A DNA stretch of 64,000 nt, from assembly GCF_016735615.1 (NCBI RefSeq), contig NZ_JAERSF010000004.1:310001-374000 (forward strand). The letters run 5' to 3'. Positions within the stretch are counted from its first letter, which is position 1. Each line of letters begins with the position of its first letter. The position numbers and the translations under genes are program-made. The notes below the pieces were generated by a model. The model had not been told where the DNA came from. It saw only the letters and a list, made by a program, of their open reading frames with translations, and made no database searches. This DNA comes from Flavobacterium tagetis. Its GTDB lineage: Bacteria > Bacteroidota > Bacteroidia > Flavobacteriales > Flavobacteriaceae. Shown piece after piece: positions 50,409 to 59,568 of the stretch.

Positions 50409-51584
50409 ATGAACTACATTCTTTTCGACGGTCCCGTTCGGAATGCTTTATTACCCTTTACTTTTACAAGACCAGTGGCTGATATTTTGGTCGGAATTAT
50501 GACAATTCGCCAGAAGTGGGAAAAATATCTTGGTTCGACAATTACTACGATAACCGAAGAATATTTGTCTGAAAAATTCCCGATGGTTGAAATGGAAGAA
50601 AACATCATGATCAACGCAGCGTATTTGCCAAATGATACTCTTGCCGAGATGGTTTCTAATTTAACAGAAAACCAAGCAATCTTTAAAGGTGAAGATGTAA
50701 TTGCATTTTTTGCAAACGAAAACCAAGAAGAAGTCGATTTTGATTCTTATGAGATTATTCAATACAACGAAGATTGTATAACAATTGAACATACTTGGGA
50801 TATTTTCTCTAAAAATGATGCTGCGATTCGTCAGGATTTTAAATATCTGACTGAAGATCGTACATCTCAGCCGATTCCTAAAAGCGTAAATGTAATTGCT
50901 CCAGAGAATATTTTTATTGAGGAAGGAGCAAAATTGGAGTTTGTAACTTTAAATGCATCGACCGGTCCTATATATATAGGTAAGAATACCGAAATTATGG
51001 AAGGAACTGTAATTCGCGGACCATTTGCTTTGTGCGAAAATGCCATGGTAAAAATGTCGGCTAAGGTTTATGGGGCAACAACTGTTGGGCCGGGATCGAG
51101 AATAGGCGGAGAAGTTAAAAACTCAGTTCTTTTTGCGAATTCAAATAAAGGGCATGAAGGATTTTTAGGTGATTCTGTTTTAGGTGAATGGTGTAATATT
51201 GGAGCAGATTCTAATAACTCAAACCTAAAAAACAATTACGAAGAAGTAAAATTATGGAGTTATGAAACAGAAGGTTTTGCTAAAACCGGACTTCAGTTTT
51301 GTGGTTTAATGATGGGAGATCATAGTAAATGCGGAATCAATACGATGTTTAATACAGGAACTGTTGTTGGTGTAAGTGCTAATATTTTTGGTTCGGGATT
51401 TCCTCGTAATTTTGTTCCTAGTTTTTCTTGGGGTGGAGCAGCGGGTTTTACAACTTATGTAACCAAAAAGGCTTTTGAAACGGCAAGGTTGGTGATGAGT
51501 AGAAGAAATATAGAATTCGATGCAACGGAAGTTGCAATTATGGAGCATATTTTCGAAGAAACTAAAAAATGGAGAAAAGATTAA
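50409..51584 (+). CDS. GlmU-family putative sugar nucleotidyltransferase
   Basis: A 391-residue protein of the Bacteroidota GlmU-like family: an N-terminal region (MNYILFDGPVRNALLPFTFTRPVADILVGIMTIRQKW) that replaces the normal uridyltransferase core, then a left-handed parallel beta-helix (hexapeptide repeats such as IYIGKNTEIMEGTVIRGPFALCENAMVKMSAKVYGATTVGPGSRIGGEVKNS). It may be an acyl- or nucleotidyltransferase in UDP-GlcNAc synthesis, but the activity of this family is not established. A TAACTTTG -7 box is at 50357-50364. Confidence 0.88.
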   Translation: MNYILFDGPVRNALLPFTFTRPVADILVGIMTIRQKWEKYLGSTITTITEEYLSEKFPMVEMEENIMINAAYLPNDTLAEMVSNLTENQAIFKGEDVIAFFANENQEEVDFDSYEIIQYNEDCITIEHTWDIFSKNDAAIRQDFKYLTEDRTSQPIPKSVNVIAPENIFIEEGAKLEFVTLNASTGPIYIGKNTEIMEGTVIRGPFALCENAMVKMSAKVYGATTVGPGSRIGGEVKNSVLFANSNKGHEGFLGDSVLGEWCNIGADSNNSNLKNNYEEVKLWSYETEGFAKTGLQFCGLMMGDHSKCGINTMFNTGTVVGVSANIFGSGFPRNFVPSFSWGGAAGFTTYVTKKAFETARLVMSRRNIEFDATEVAIMEHIFEETKKWRKD

Positions 51585-51620
51585 TTAGTGAATTAGTCAA
51601 TTCGATAATGAGATAATTTT

Positions 51621-51664
51621 TATAACCCGACAGTTTTTTAAAACCTGTCGGGTTATATTTTTTT
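51621..51664 (+). terminator. Terminator after the GlmU-family gene
   Basis: Perfect 13-bp stem TATAACCCGACAG with its complement, then a T-run. Confidence 0.88.
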
Positions 51665-51665
51665 T

Positions 51666-51730
51666 AGCCACAGATTAATAAGATTTTCATAGATATTATT
51701 TTAATCTTTTTAATCCTTTAATCTGTGGCT
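51666..51730. repeat. GCCACAGATTA inverted repeat
   Basis: Arms AGCCACAGATTA (51666-51677) and TAATCTGTGGCT (51719-51730) are perfect complements. The inner continuation (AAGATT and AATCTT with GGATTAAAAAG-like sequence) matches the element inside the 43133 composite. It lies between convergent genes. Confidence 0.7.
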
Positions 51731-51735
51731 AAAAC

Positions 51736-52179
51736 TTACTTATCAATCTTAATAAAATCGCCTTTTAAGTTGAATTTTAATTCTAAACCATTTGTTAGTT
51801 TTGTTTCATAGCCAGAAGAACCAATTTCTATTTTGGTTATGTCTTCTTTAGGGAAATTTTCTTTTATGTAAGAAGCAATTTTTTTAGGGATGATAGATTT
51901 TGGAACTTTTCCGGTTTTAGCATCCACTTCTTTCCAATTTCCTTTTTTGTCAAATTCAATTTCGATTTGATTGCTAAATTGAACCTTGTATTCTGTAGAA
52001 AGAATTTCTTTGTCTTCTAGTATATAGCTCGGTTTCTTAGATCCAAAATGGGTTTTTAAGAATGTTTGTGCATTGCCTGGTAAAGCTTCTTTTTTAATTA
52101 CGGTTTTTTGTGCATTTGCAGTAAGTGCAAATAGTAATCCCGTAATTAAACAGATAGTCAGTTTTAATTTCGTTTTCAT
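51736..52179 (-). CDS. PepSY-like secreted protein
   Basis: A 147-residue protein from the ATG at 52179 with signal peptide MKTKLKLTICLITGLLFALTANAQ. It has two similar PepSY-like halves: KEALPGNAQTFLKTHFGSKKPSYILEDKEILSTEYKVQFSNQIEIEFDKKGNWKEV and PKKIASYIKENFPKEDITKIEIGSSGYETKLTNGLELKFNLKGDFIKID. PepSY_2/DUF2874 proteins are periplasmic; the role is unknown. It is a single gene. Confidence 0.85.
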   Translation of the reverse strand: MKTKLKLTICLITGLLFALTANAQKTVIKKEALPGNAQTFLKTHFGSKKPSYILEDKEILSTEYKVQFSNQIEIEFDKKGNWKEVDAKTGKVPKSIIPKKIASYIKENFPKEDITKIEIGSSGYETKLTNGLELKFNLKGDFIKIDK

Positions 52180-52329
52180 ATTTCGCTGATTTTTAAAATT
52201 ATAGTACAAGTTAAGACTAAAATTTCAAAATATTAAAAAAACGATTGGGGTTTAGTTCTTACGATTAGAGCATTATTGGATTAGTAAATTATGTAGACGA
52301 TACATTTTCATAATTATCTAATTTTCAAA

Positions 52330-52359
52330 TTGCCTAATTATCTAATTAATCTATCTTTG
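52330..52359 (+). promoter_or_regulatory. Promoter of the ABC-F gene
   Basis: TTG (52330-52332), a 19-base spacer, then TATCTTTG (52352-52359). The leader to the ATG at 52425 is about 59 bases. Confidence 0.7.
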
Positions 52360-52424
52360 CAGCACGAAAAAAAAATGGGTAGTCGGATAAACGATTAACC
52401 GATTAAACAAATTAACAAACACAA

Positions 52425-54059
52425 ATGATTACAGTTAACGATATTTCGGTTCAGTTTGGCGGAACTACACTTTTTAGCGATGTTTCTTTTGCTATAAATG
52501 AAAATGATAAAATTGCCCTAATGGGTAAAAATGGTGCGGGAAAATCGACACTTTTAAAGATAATTGCTGGTGTAAACAAACCTTCAACTGGAAGTATCTC
52601 TGCTCCAAAAGAAGCTGTAATCGCTTACTTGCCACAGCATTTGCTTACTGAAGACGGTGCAACGGTTATGGAAGAAGCATCAAAAGCTTTTAGTGAAATT
52701 TTTACAATGAAAGCTGAAATCGATGAGATCAATGAGCAGTTAACAGTTCGTACTGATTACGAAAGTGACGAATATATGAAATTGATCGAAAGAGTTTCTG
52801 ACTTAAGTGAAAAATTTTATGCAATTGAAGAAGTAAATTACGAAGCTGAAGTTGAGAAAATTTTGGTTGGTTTAGGTTTTGAACGTGAAGATTTCGGTCG
52901 TCAAACTTCTGAATTTTCAGGAGGATGGAGAATGCGTATTGAGTTGGCTAAAATTCTATTAAGAAAGCCTGACTTGATTTTGTTAGATGAGCCAACGAAT
53001 CATATGGATATTGAGAGTATTCAGTGGTTAGAAGAATTTTTGCTAAATCAAGCTAAAGCCGTAGTGGTAATCTCGCACGATAGAGCTTTTGTTGATAACA
53101 TCACCAATCGTACTATTGAGGTTACAATGGGAAGAATTTATGATTATAAGGCAAAATATACTCATTATTTAGAATTAAGAAAAGATCGTAGAATTCACCA
53201 GCAAAAAGCATATGATGAGCAACAAAAAATGATTGCAGAAAATCGTGCTTTTATTGACCGTTTCAAAGGAACATTCTCTAAAACAGATGCAGTTCAGTCT
53301 CGTGTAAAAATGCTTGAAAAATTGGAAATTGTTCAGGTTGATGAAGTTGATACATCAGCTTTAAGATTAAAATTCCCGCCAGCAGCACGTTCTGGGCAAT
53401 ATCCTGTTATTGTAAAAGAAATGTCTAAAGCTTACGGAGACCATGTAGTGTTTAAAGATGCAAATATTGTAATCGAGCGTGGGCAAAAAGTTGCTTTTGT
53501 CGGAAAAAATGGTGAAGGAAAATCGACGATGATTAAAGCGATTATGAAAGAAATCGGCGTTGATTCTGGAAGCGTAGAAATTGGTCATAATGCGCAAATC
53601 GGATATTTTGCTCAAAATCAAGCTGCTTTGTTAGATGAAAATGCTACCATTTTTGAAACAATCGATAGTATTGCTGTTGGTGATATCAGAACACAAATCA
53701 AAAATATTTTAGGAGCTTTTATGTTTCAAGGTGATGATATTACTAAAAAAGTAAAAGTGCTTTCTGGAGGAGAAAAAACCCGTTTGGCAATGATTAAATT
53801 ATTGTTGGAGCCGGTTAACTTATTAATTCTAGATGAGCCTTCGAATCACTTGGATATGAAAACCAAAGACATCATTAAAGATGCCTTACGTGATTTCGAC
53901 GGAACTTTGATTCTGGTTTCTCACGACCGTGATTTCCTTGACGGATTAGCAACTAAAGTTTTTGAATTCGGGAATAAAAGAGTTAAAGAGCATTTTGAAG
54001 ATGTTGCTGGTTTCTTAGCACACAAGAAAATGGATTCTATGAGAGAGATCGAGAAATAG
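52425..54059 (+). CDS. ABC-F family ATPase (translation factor type)
   Basis: A 544-residue protein with two ATPase domains and no membrane segment: first Walker A GKNGAGKS, signature SGGWRMRIELA, Walker B LILLDEPTNHMD; second Walker A GKNGEGKS, signature LSGGEKTRLAM, Walker B LLILDEPSNHLD. The linker and length match EttA/YbiT-type ABC-F proteins that act on the ribosome. A resistance-type (antibiotic) role is not indicated. Confidence 0.94.
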   Translation: MITVNDISVQFGGTTLFSDVSFAINENDKIALMGKNGAGKSTLLKIIAGVNKPSTGSISAPKEAVIAYLPQHLLTEDGATVMEEASKAFSEIFTMKAEIDEINEQLTVRTDYESDEYMKLIERVSDLSEKFYAIEEVNYEAEVEKILVGLGFEREDFGRQTSEFSGGWRMRIELAKILLRKPDLILLDEPTNHMDIESIQWLEEFLLNQAKAVVVISHDRAFVDNITNRTIEVTMGRIYDYKAKYTHYLELRKDRRIHQQKAYDEQQKMIAENRAFIDRFKGTFSKTDAVQSRVKMLEKLEIVQVDEVDTSALRLKFPPAARSGQYPVIVKEMSKAYGDHVVFKDANIVIERGQKVAFVGKNGEGKSTMIKAIMKEIGVDSGSVEIGHNAQIGYFAQNQAALLDENATIFETIDSIAVGDIRTQIKNILGAFMFQGDDITKKVKVLSGGEKTRLAMIKLLLEPVNLLILDEPSNHLDMKTKDIIKDALRDFDGTLILVSHDRDFLDGLATKVFEFGNKRVKEHFEDVAGFLAHKKMDSMREIEK

Positions 54060-54080
54060 TATTTTTTCAATATAATTTTT

Positions 54081-54117
54081 AAAGGGCATAAGTTTCATTA
54101 CTTATGCCTTTTTTTTG
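54081..54117 (+). terminator. Terminator after the ABC-F gene
   Basis: Stem AAGGGCATAAGT with ACTTATGCC and a 6-base loop, then a T-run. Confidence 0.8.
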
Positions 54118-54293
54118 TTGTAATATTTTATAACAGTATTTTAATGCAATTTTTTTTACATAAAATATCTTTTTTTGTTACTTTAGTATTCCCATTTCGT
54201 GTTGACTATAAGTAATTAAGTTTTTTGATCAAGAATAGAACGCTGATTTTTAAATCATTATATAAGCATTACTGTTTCATTTAATTTAAGCCT

Positions 54294-55478
54294 ATGAGTA
54301 AAAGTCTACTATCGCCATTTTTTTTCCTTTTTTTTATAACGCCAATTTTTTTCTACGCCCAAGGAGATGTAAATCAAGGAGATGTAAATCAAGGAGATGT
54401 AAATCAAGGAGCTGATAAAAAAGAAAATGAAGAAGTAAAATATCCGCAGTTTCAATTGAAAGGACTTCTCCAAGCCAGATATTTGGAAAGTTTTGGCGAT
54501 AATGTAGATGTTTTAGGAACTCAGCATTCAACGGGAGATGCAACACAAAGTTCTTTTGATATAAAAAGAATGCGTGTTGGTTTAAATACCAAACTAAGCG
54601 AGACAACAGAAATCGTAATTCTGGTGAATCTTGCAGATTTTAAATCGGATACAAAAGGTAAAGTTCTTGAAAATGCCTACGGAAAATATACTTTCAATAA
54701 ATATATTGCTCTAACAGGAGGGCAGTTTCGACCTGCCTTTGGTATTGAGGAGCTTGTTCCAGTAGATATTATTAAGTCTTTTGATTTTTCGAACCAATAT
54801 TATGAGTTTGGAAAAAATGGATGGACAAGTTTTCAGATTGGTGCATCGGCAACGGGAGCTTTTGATATTGGGAAAATTCCAGTGAATTATGCTGTTTCGG
54901 TTTTAAATGGAAATGGGAAAAATGTAGAAATGGATAAAGACAACGGAAAACAATATTCTTCAAGATGGGTTTTTGGTTTGTCAAAAGAACATAAAATAAA
55001 CCTTGGTTTAAACGGTGGATTCGGAAAAGTTTTTAAAGAAGATGTCTTTGCAGTTGGAGCCGATATTACTAGCGAGTTTCAAATGACCGACAAGCTTAGT
55101 TTTGATTTGCAGATAGAATACAAGCAGGGAACAAACCATAATTTATATTATTCTTTGCCGGTTGAAAGCCGAACAGATAATGTTGCCGATTATCAAATGC
55201 GAGGCATTTATTTCTTGCCGAACCTTAGATATACCGTAAATTATCAAAAACTCACAGCGCTTGAATTGTCGTGTCGTTACGAAATTTTCGATCCTAGTTA
55301 TAAAATCAATTCAAACGTGCGTACCACTTACACGCCAATGATTAGTTTAGAATTCGGAAAATCGTATACAGGCCGTATCGAAATGGGATTTGAAATTGAC
55401 AGATTTGATAAAAGTATCCCAGATACATCAACCTACAACGATAATTTATTTTTAATTCAGTTACAGCTCAGAATTTAA
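54294..55478 (+). CDS. Porin of the phosphate-selective OprP/OprO type
   Basis: A 394-residue outer-membrane porin with signal peptide (MSKSLLSPFFFLFFITPIFFYAQ). After it come three perfect GDVNQ repeats, from three 15-base units (54363-54407). The barrel segments SSFDIKRMRVGLNTKLSETTEIVILVNLAD and GGQFRPAFGIEELVPVDII are typical of OprP porins, and the protein ends with an aromatic-rich strand (LIQLQLRI). It starts an operon with a SLC13 permease 20 bases downstream, so the substrate is likely an anion such as sulfate, phosphate or dicarboxylate. Confidence 0.87.
   Translation: MSKSLLSPFFFLFFITPIFFYAQGDVNQGDVNQGDVNQGADKKENEEVKYPQFQLKGLLQARYLESFGDNVDVLGTQHSTGDATQSSFDIKRMRVGLNTKLSETTEIVILVNLADFKSDTKGKVLENAYGKYTFNKYIALTGGQFRPAFGIEELVPVDIIKSFDFSNQYYEFGKNGWTSFQIGASATGAFDIGKIPVNYAVSVLNGNGKNVEMDKDNGKQYSSRWVFGLSKEHKINLGLNGGFGKVFKEDVFAVGADITSEFQMTDKLSFDLQIEYKQGTNHNLYYSLPVESRTDNVADYQMRGIYFLPNLRYTVNYQKLTALELSCRYEIFDPSYKINSNVRTTYTPMISLEFGKSYTGRIEMGFEIDRFDKSIPDTSTYNDNLFLIQLQLRI
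54363..54407 (+). repeat. Three 15-base tandem repeats within the porin gene
   Basis: Three identical copies of GGAGATGTAAATCAA, in frame, encode GDVNQ three times after the signal peptide; a fourth partial unit (GGAGCTGATAAA) follows. The unit is a multiple of 3, so copy-number change keeps the frame. Confidence 0.95.
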
Positions 55479-55498
55479 TTCACTTAATTTTTGTTTTT

Positions 55499-56929
55499 AT
55501 GAAAGAAGTAAAAATTCCTCAGACCCTAATTACGTTGGCAGTTTTAGTTGCCATTTGGTTTATTCCTGCTCCAGAAGGTGTTGTGACAGAAGCTTGGCAT
55601 TTATTTGCCATTTTCGTAGCTACGATTTTAGGAATCATCTTAAAAGCGGCTCCAATGGGAACAATGTGTATGATTGCAATTGCTTTAACAGCAATGTCTC
55701 AGGTTTTGGCACCTGGAGATCCTGGAAAATCAATCACATTAGCATTAAAAGGATTTGGTGATAAGGTAATTTGGCTGATCGGAATTTCATTCTTTATAGC
55801 AAGAGGATTTATAAAAACAGGTCTAGGAAATAGGATTGCTTTTTTATTCATAAAAATATTTGGAAAAAGTTCTTTAGGGCTAGCTTATGGTTTAGGATTG
55901 GCAGATTTGGTTTTAGCGCCAGCAGTTCCAAGTAATACTGCTAGAGGAGGAGGAATCGTTTATCCGATTATGAAATCAATGTCGATGAGTTTTGGTTCAA
56001 TGCCAGACAAGCCTGAAACGCATAGGAAATTAGGGGCATATTTAACTTTGAATAGTTATAATATGAATTTGATTGCCTCTTCTATGTTTTTAACAGGAAC
56101 GGCAAGTAATCCGATGTGTCAGAAGTTTGCTTTGAATTTAGGCATAAAAATTAGCTGGATGTCATGGGCGGCGGCGGCGATTGTTCCGGGTTTGTGTGCT
56201 TTTATTGTAATTCCGTTTGTGCTGTATAAAATTTATCCGCCAGAATTAAAGAAAACGGGAGACGCTCCGCAGATTGCAACGCAGAAATTGAAAGAAATGG
56301 GAGCGATAACAAGAGATGAATGGATGATGCTGTTGACATTTTTCATTCTGCTTTTCCTTTGGATGACGGGAGATTTATTTTCTATTGATGCAACAACAAC
56401 GGCTTTTATCGGATTGGTAATTTTACTTTTAACTTCAGTTTTGACTTGGGAAGATGTTAAATCAGAAAAAGGAGCTTGGGATACTATTGTTTGGTTTTCT
56501 GTTTTGGTTATGATGGCGAGTTCGCTAAACGAATTAGGTTTTATAGCATGGTTCAGTGATTTGGTAAAAGCGCAAATTGGCGGATTAAGCTGGCAAATGG
56601 CTTTTCCAATTATTATATTAGTGTATTTCTTTAGCCATTATCTTTTCGCAAGTGCCACTGCGCACGTTGCAGCAATGTACGCAGCTTTACTTGGTGTTGG
56701 TGTTTCGCTTGGAATTCCGGGGTTGTTGCTAGCGTTTATGCTTGGTTTTGTCGGATCTCTTTACGGAACTTTAACTCATTATGGTCACGGTCCAGCACCC
56801 GTATTTTTCGGGAGCGGTTACGTTGACCTAAAGAGCTGGTGGGTCAAAGGGCTTATAACCGGTTTGGTTATGCTCTTAATCTATATGGTAATTGGAGGAT
56901 TGTGGCTCCGAATTATAGGATATTTTTAA
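55499..56929 (+). CDS. SLC13 (DASS) family anion permease
   Basis: A 476-residue symporter with about 12 membrane helices. Family features include the SN/T-type motif (VPSNTARGGGIVYPIMKS, TGTASNPMCQKFAL) and the second half (ASATAHVAAMYAALLGVG, GTLTHYGHGPAPVFFGSGY). The DASS family carries dicarboxylates, tricarboxylates or sulfate with Na+. It forms a two-gene unit with the upstream porin. A 2-oxoglutarate/malate type is likely by the spacing of motifs but not proven. Confidence 0.9.
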   Translation: MKEVKIPQTLITLAVLVAIWFIPAPEGVVTEAWHLFAIFVATILGIILKAAPMGTMCMIAIALTAMSQVLAPGDPGKSITLALKGFGDKVIWLIGISFFIARGFIKTGLGNRIAFLFIKIFGKSSLGLAYGLGLADLVLAPAVPSNTARGGGIVYPIMKSMSMSFGSMPDKPETHRKLGAYLTLNSYNMNLIASSMFLTGTASNPMCQKFALNLGIKISWMSWAAAAIVPGLCAFIVIPFVLYKIYPPELKKTGDAPQIATQKLKEMGAITRDEWMMLLTFFILLFLWMTGDLFSIDATTTAFIGLVILLLTSVLTWEDVKSEKGAWDTIVWFSVLVMMASSLNELGFIAWFSDLVKAQIGGLSWQMAFPIIILVYFFSHYLFASATAHVAAMYAALLGVGVSLGIPGLLLAFMLGFVGSLYGTLTHYGHGPAPVFFGSGYVDLKSWWVKGLITGLVMLLIYMVIGGLWLRIIGYF

Positions 56930-57228
56930 ATTCTAATTCCTGGAGGAAGCAGTTCTTTGTATTTAGGGTTCTTTTTGAAAAACGAAACAATCTTTGGGTG
57001 AATAGGAACTACTCTGTAATTTTTTTCAGAACTTAAATCTAATATATTTTTAAGTAAAGTGTTGATTGTTTCTTCGTTCTCGAATGAATCAGGCTTGTTG
57101 ATTTTGGTTAAAAAGATTTTCTTTTCTTGAAATTGATACTCAACTGCTAACATTCCTTCAGGGATGACAGTTTCGAATTGGCGTGCAAATGTGTTGTCTT
57201 TGATTTCCATAGTTACAGATGTTTCCAT
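56926..57228 (-). CDS. GNAT-like small protein lacking the acetyl-CoA motif
   Basis: A 100-residue protein resembling the short GCN5-related (PF14542/YjdJ-type) acetyltransferases: strand LAVEYQFQEKKIFLTKINKP, helix ETINTLLKNILDLSSEKN and the ending YRVVPIHPKIVSFFKKNPKYKELLPPGIRI. The acetyl-CoA binding segment (normally RGKGIG) is replaced by PDSFENEE. It may therefore be a degenerate, non-catalytic member. The stop overlaps the permease stop by four bases. A TACCTTTG -7 box is upstream. Confidence 0.7.
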   Translation of the reverse strand: METSVTMEIKDNTFARQFETVIPEGMLAVEYQFQEKKIFLTKINKPDSFENEETINTLLKNILDLSSEKNYRVVPIHPKIVSFFKKNPKYKELLPPGIRI

Positions 57229-57522
57229 AGTAATTTCTTGTTAGGTTATTGGTAAATAGTGAATTTGGGATTCGAAACAGGTATTGAAAGAAAATTCTTT
57301 ATAAGATTTAAATCCAAAAAATATTTCGAAATGCAAAGGTAATCATTTGATTTTCAATATTAAATTATTTTTTGCTGCTATAAACTTTAAGTTATTGTTT
57401 TGAAGTTTGATTTTTTGAGTCAGATGCAATAAATAGGTCTGAAATTTGATTATCATGATATTAAAAAAAGTAACTTTATTTTTTTAGAATAAATATCCTA
57501 ATGGTAATTTCATTTTAATGTT

Positions 57523-58179
57523 ATGAGTAAAATTCCAGTTTATTTTATGCCAGGTTTGGCTGCGAGTTCATCTATTTTTGAAAGAATAAAATTGGATGAA
57601 AATATTTTTGAAACTAATCTTCTTGAGTGGGAAATTCCAAGCCCAAAAGAATCTTTATCAGATTATGCGCTTCGAATTAGCAAAAATATAAAACACGAAA
57701 ATCCTGTTTTAATTGGAGTTTCTTTTGGAGGAATCTTAGTGCAGGAAATTTCGAAGCATATAAAAGCGCGAAAAGTCATCATTATATCAAGCGTAAGAAG
57801 TAATCATGAATTTCCTAAAAGAATGAAAATAGGAAAGTCTACAAAAGCTTATAAGCTAATCCCAATGCAGTTGATTCTTAATATTGAAAAGCTTGCCAAG
57901 TTTTCTTTTGGTGAAAAAGTCAATAAGAGAATAAAATTATACGAGAAATTTTTATCTGTACGTGATTTAGGATATCTGCAATGGGCAGTAGAAAGCGTAA
58001 TTCTATGGGATCGCGATAAAATTGATGAAAATGTGGTTCATATTCACGGAGATCAAGACGAAGTTTTTCCTGTGAAGTATATCGATAAATGCATTTTGGT
58101 AAAAGGAGGAACTCATATTATGATTCTGAATAAGTATAAATGGCTGAATGAGAATTTGCCTTCGATAATTTTGGAATAA
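57523..58179 (+). CDS. Alpha/beta hydrolase
   Basis: A 218-residue cytosolic alpha/beta hydrolase (no signal peptide). The nucleophile elbow is GVSFGG (Ser), the acid is in HGDQDEVFPV, and the His is in KGGTHIMI. The early PVYFMPGLAASSSIFE segment may hold the oxyanion hole. Substrate unknown; small lipase or thioesterase activity is possible. It stands alone with a promoter-like AT-rich leader. Confidence 0.83.
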   Translation: MSKIPVYFMPGLAASSSIFERIKLDENIFETNLLEWEIPSPKESLSDYALRISKNIKHENPVLIGVSFGGILVQEISKHIKARKVIIISSVRSNHEFPKRMKIGKSTKAYKLIPMQLILNIEKLAKFSFGEKVNKRIKLYEKFLSVRDLGYLQWAVESVILWDRDKIDENVVHIHGDQDEVFPVKYIDKCILVKGGTHIMILNKYKWLNENLPSIILE

Positions 58180-58209
58180 ATTCCAATTTTTAAATTCCAA
58201 ATTCCAAAT

Positions 58210-58290
58210 CTTTGTCAAACTTTCAAACTTTGACAAAGGTGCAAGTAAAGTAAACATCACGCTTGTCCTCCTGAGCGAAGTCGAAGGATC
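58210..58290. repeat. Short hairpins including a CCTGAGCGAAGTCGAAGG motif
   Basis: A hairpin CTTTGTCAAA/TTTGACAAAG (58210-58238) is followed by CCTGAGCGAAGTCGAAGG, a well-known dispersed repeat in many Bacteroidota. The 26755-26785 gap has a related ...GTCGAAGTTTCAAAATTTGACAAAG sequence. Confidence 0.5.
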
Positions 58291-58324
58291 GCAAAGTAAC
58301 TTCGTAAAGTGATTCAAGAAAAAT

Positions 58325-58819
58325 ATGAGAATTAGTATAATAGTTTTGGTGTTGCTTTTAGTTGGGTGTAAATCTCCAAAGAAAGATTATGATCTTACTT
58401 TTTTTAAATGGAATATCCATGATTCATATTATTTGAAATTTAATTCTTCGGATACACTTTACTGTGTAGATTCGTATGGATTTAAAGAAGAGACTTCTTT
58501 TGCAATTTTGAATAAAGAAGAAAAAGAAAGAATTGAAGAGGCATTAGGAACTTTGGTTTTTCCAAAAGATGATACTTATGAAAGTCCAGTTGATGATGGA
58601 GAAACAAATGCTTTTGTATTGAAGAATGGTGAGGAATCTAAAAAGCTCAAAATTCATGGTTTTTCTGGGCCTAAACAATTTTGGCTTTTTGGAGAGACAT
58701 TGGAAAGAATTAAACTTAGCCACGAATTTACTAAAATGAATAAAAACATTGATTTAAAGGAAATCAATGAAATGGTTATAATGAAAATACCTCCTCCGAT
58801 TATTGATACTTTACAATAA
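58325..58819 (+). CDS. Hypothetical lipoprotein
   Basis: A 164-residue protein with the lipoprotein signal MRISIIVLVLLLVGC (Cys15). The rest is charged and beta-rich (DYDLTFFKWNIHDSYYLKFNSSDTLYCVDSYG, then ETNAFVLKNGEESKKLKIHGFSGPKQF). I recognise no family. It is followed by a strong terminator. No function is offered. Confidence 0.7.
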   Translation: MRISIIVLVLLLVGCKSPKKDYDLTFFKWNIHDSYYLKFNSSDTLYCVDSYGFKEETSFAILNKEEKERIEEALGTLVFPKDDTYESPVDDGETNAFVLKNGEESKKLKIHGFSGPKQFWLFGETLERIKLSHEFTKMNKNIDLKEINEMVIMKIPPPIIDTLQ

Positions 58820-58822
58820 AAA

Positions 58823-58859
58823 AAAATCCCAAACTCCTTTTTTTGGAATTTGGGATTTT
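58823..58859. terminator. Bidirectional terminator
   Basis: Stem AAAATCCCAAA/TTTGGGATTTT extended with CTCC/GGAA, with an A/T run on each side, between convergent genes. Confidence 0.85.
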
Positions 58860-58883
58860 AATATTTTAGAATTTAAAGAAAAT

Positions 58884-59399
58884 TTAGATTTTCTTCATTT
58901 GTTCTTTCATCATAGAGATTTGCTCTTTCAGCATACCTTGTTTGTCTAATTTTTTAACTTCGTTTAATAAATTAGTCGCTTCAAGTTTTCTTCTGCGAGA
59001 CATTGCAACTCCTGCAAGGTTTAATTTAGCTACAGCTAAATCCATATCCATTGATAGTCCAAGTTCGATTGCTTTTTTGAAATGCTTCTCTGCTTGGTTG
59101 ATATTGGTTTGAGATAACATGATACCTTGTAAATAATTTAAGTATCCTTGTTGTTTTCTTACTAATGCACCTTCTGGATTTTTGATATATGATAACCATT
59201 TATTAGCTCCTGCGAAGTCTTGTTTTCTTAATTTAAGGAAAGCTAAAAGGATAAATTCGTTTTTGAAATAAAGAAAAATCGGAATTGCAGTCAATAATAT
59301 AAGAAAGATTCCATTTCCGATATTACTTTCTGTAAATTGCCAAATGCCCGCCACTACTAGAAGTCCGGCCAAAATAAGTTTAATATTCTTGTGAAACAT
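58884..59399 (-). CDS. Membrane protein with TPR-like repeats (DUF2892-type N-terminus)
   Basis: A 171-residue protein. Two membrane helices at the N-terminus (IKLILAGLLVVAGIWQF and IFLILLTAIPIFLYF), then helical TPR-like repeats (NYLQGIMLSQTNINQAEKHFKKAIELGLSMDMDLAVAKLNLAGVAMSRR). It probably faces the cytosol. The DUF2892-like N-terminus is seen in similar proteins of this phylum. Function unknown. Confidence 0.8.
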   Translation of the reverse strand: MFHKNIKLILAGLLVVAGIWQFTESNIGNGIFLILLTAIPIFLYFKNEFILLAFLKLRKQDFAGANKWLSYIKNPEGALVRKQQGYLNYLQGIMLSQTNINQAEKHFKKAIELGLSMDMDLAVAKLNLAGVAMSRRRKLEATNLLNEVKKLDKQGMLKEQISMMKEQMKKI

Positions 59400-59463
59400 A
59401 ATTATTGTAAATTTGTGATTGCAAAGATAGTAAAAGGAATTAAAAATATTTTTATAAAAGTGC

Positions 59464-59493
59464 TTGCCAGAAAAAAAAGTCTTTGTATATTTG
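59464..59493 (+). promoter_or_regulatory. Promoter of rpmH
   Basis: TTG (59464-59466), a 19-base spacer, then TATATTTG (59486-59493). The leader to the ATG at 59569 is about 69 bases. Confidence 0.7.
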
Positions 59494-59568
59494 CACTCGG
59501 TTTTTGAACAACGATATCCAAAACCAAAACAAAGAGTTAATAGATACCATTTTTAAAGATACAAAGCA

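Noticed and set aside
54334..54606. 90-residue minus-strand ORF rich in LHLLDLHLLD
   Set aside because: It is only the complement of the porin signal peptide and tandem repeats, in a shadow frame.
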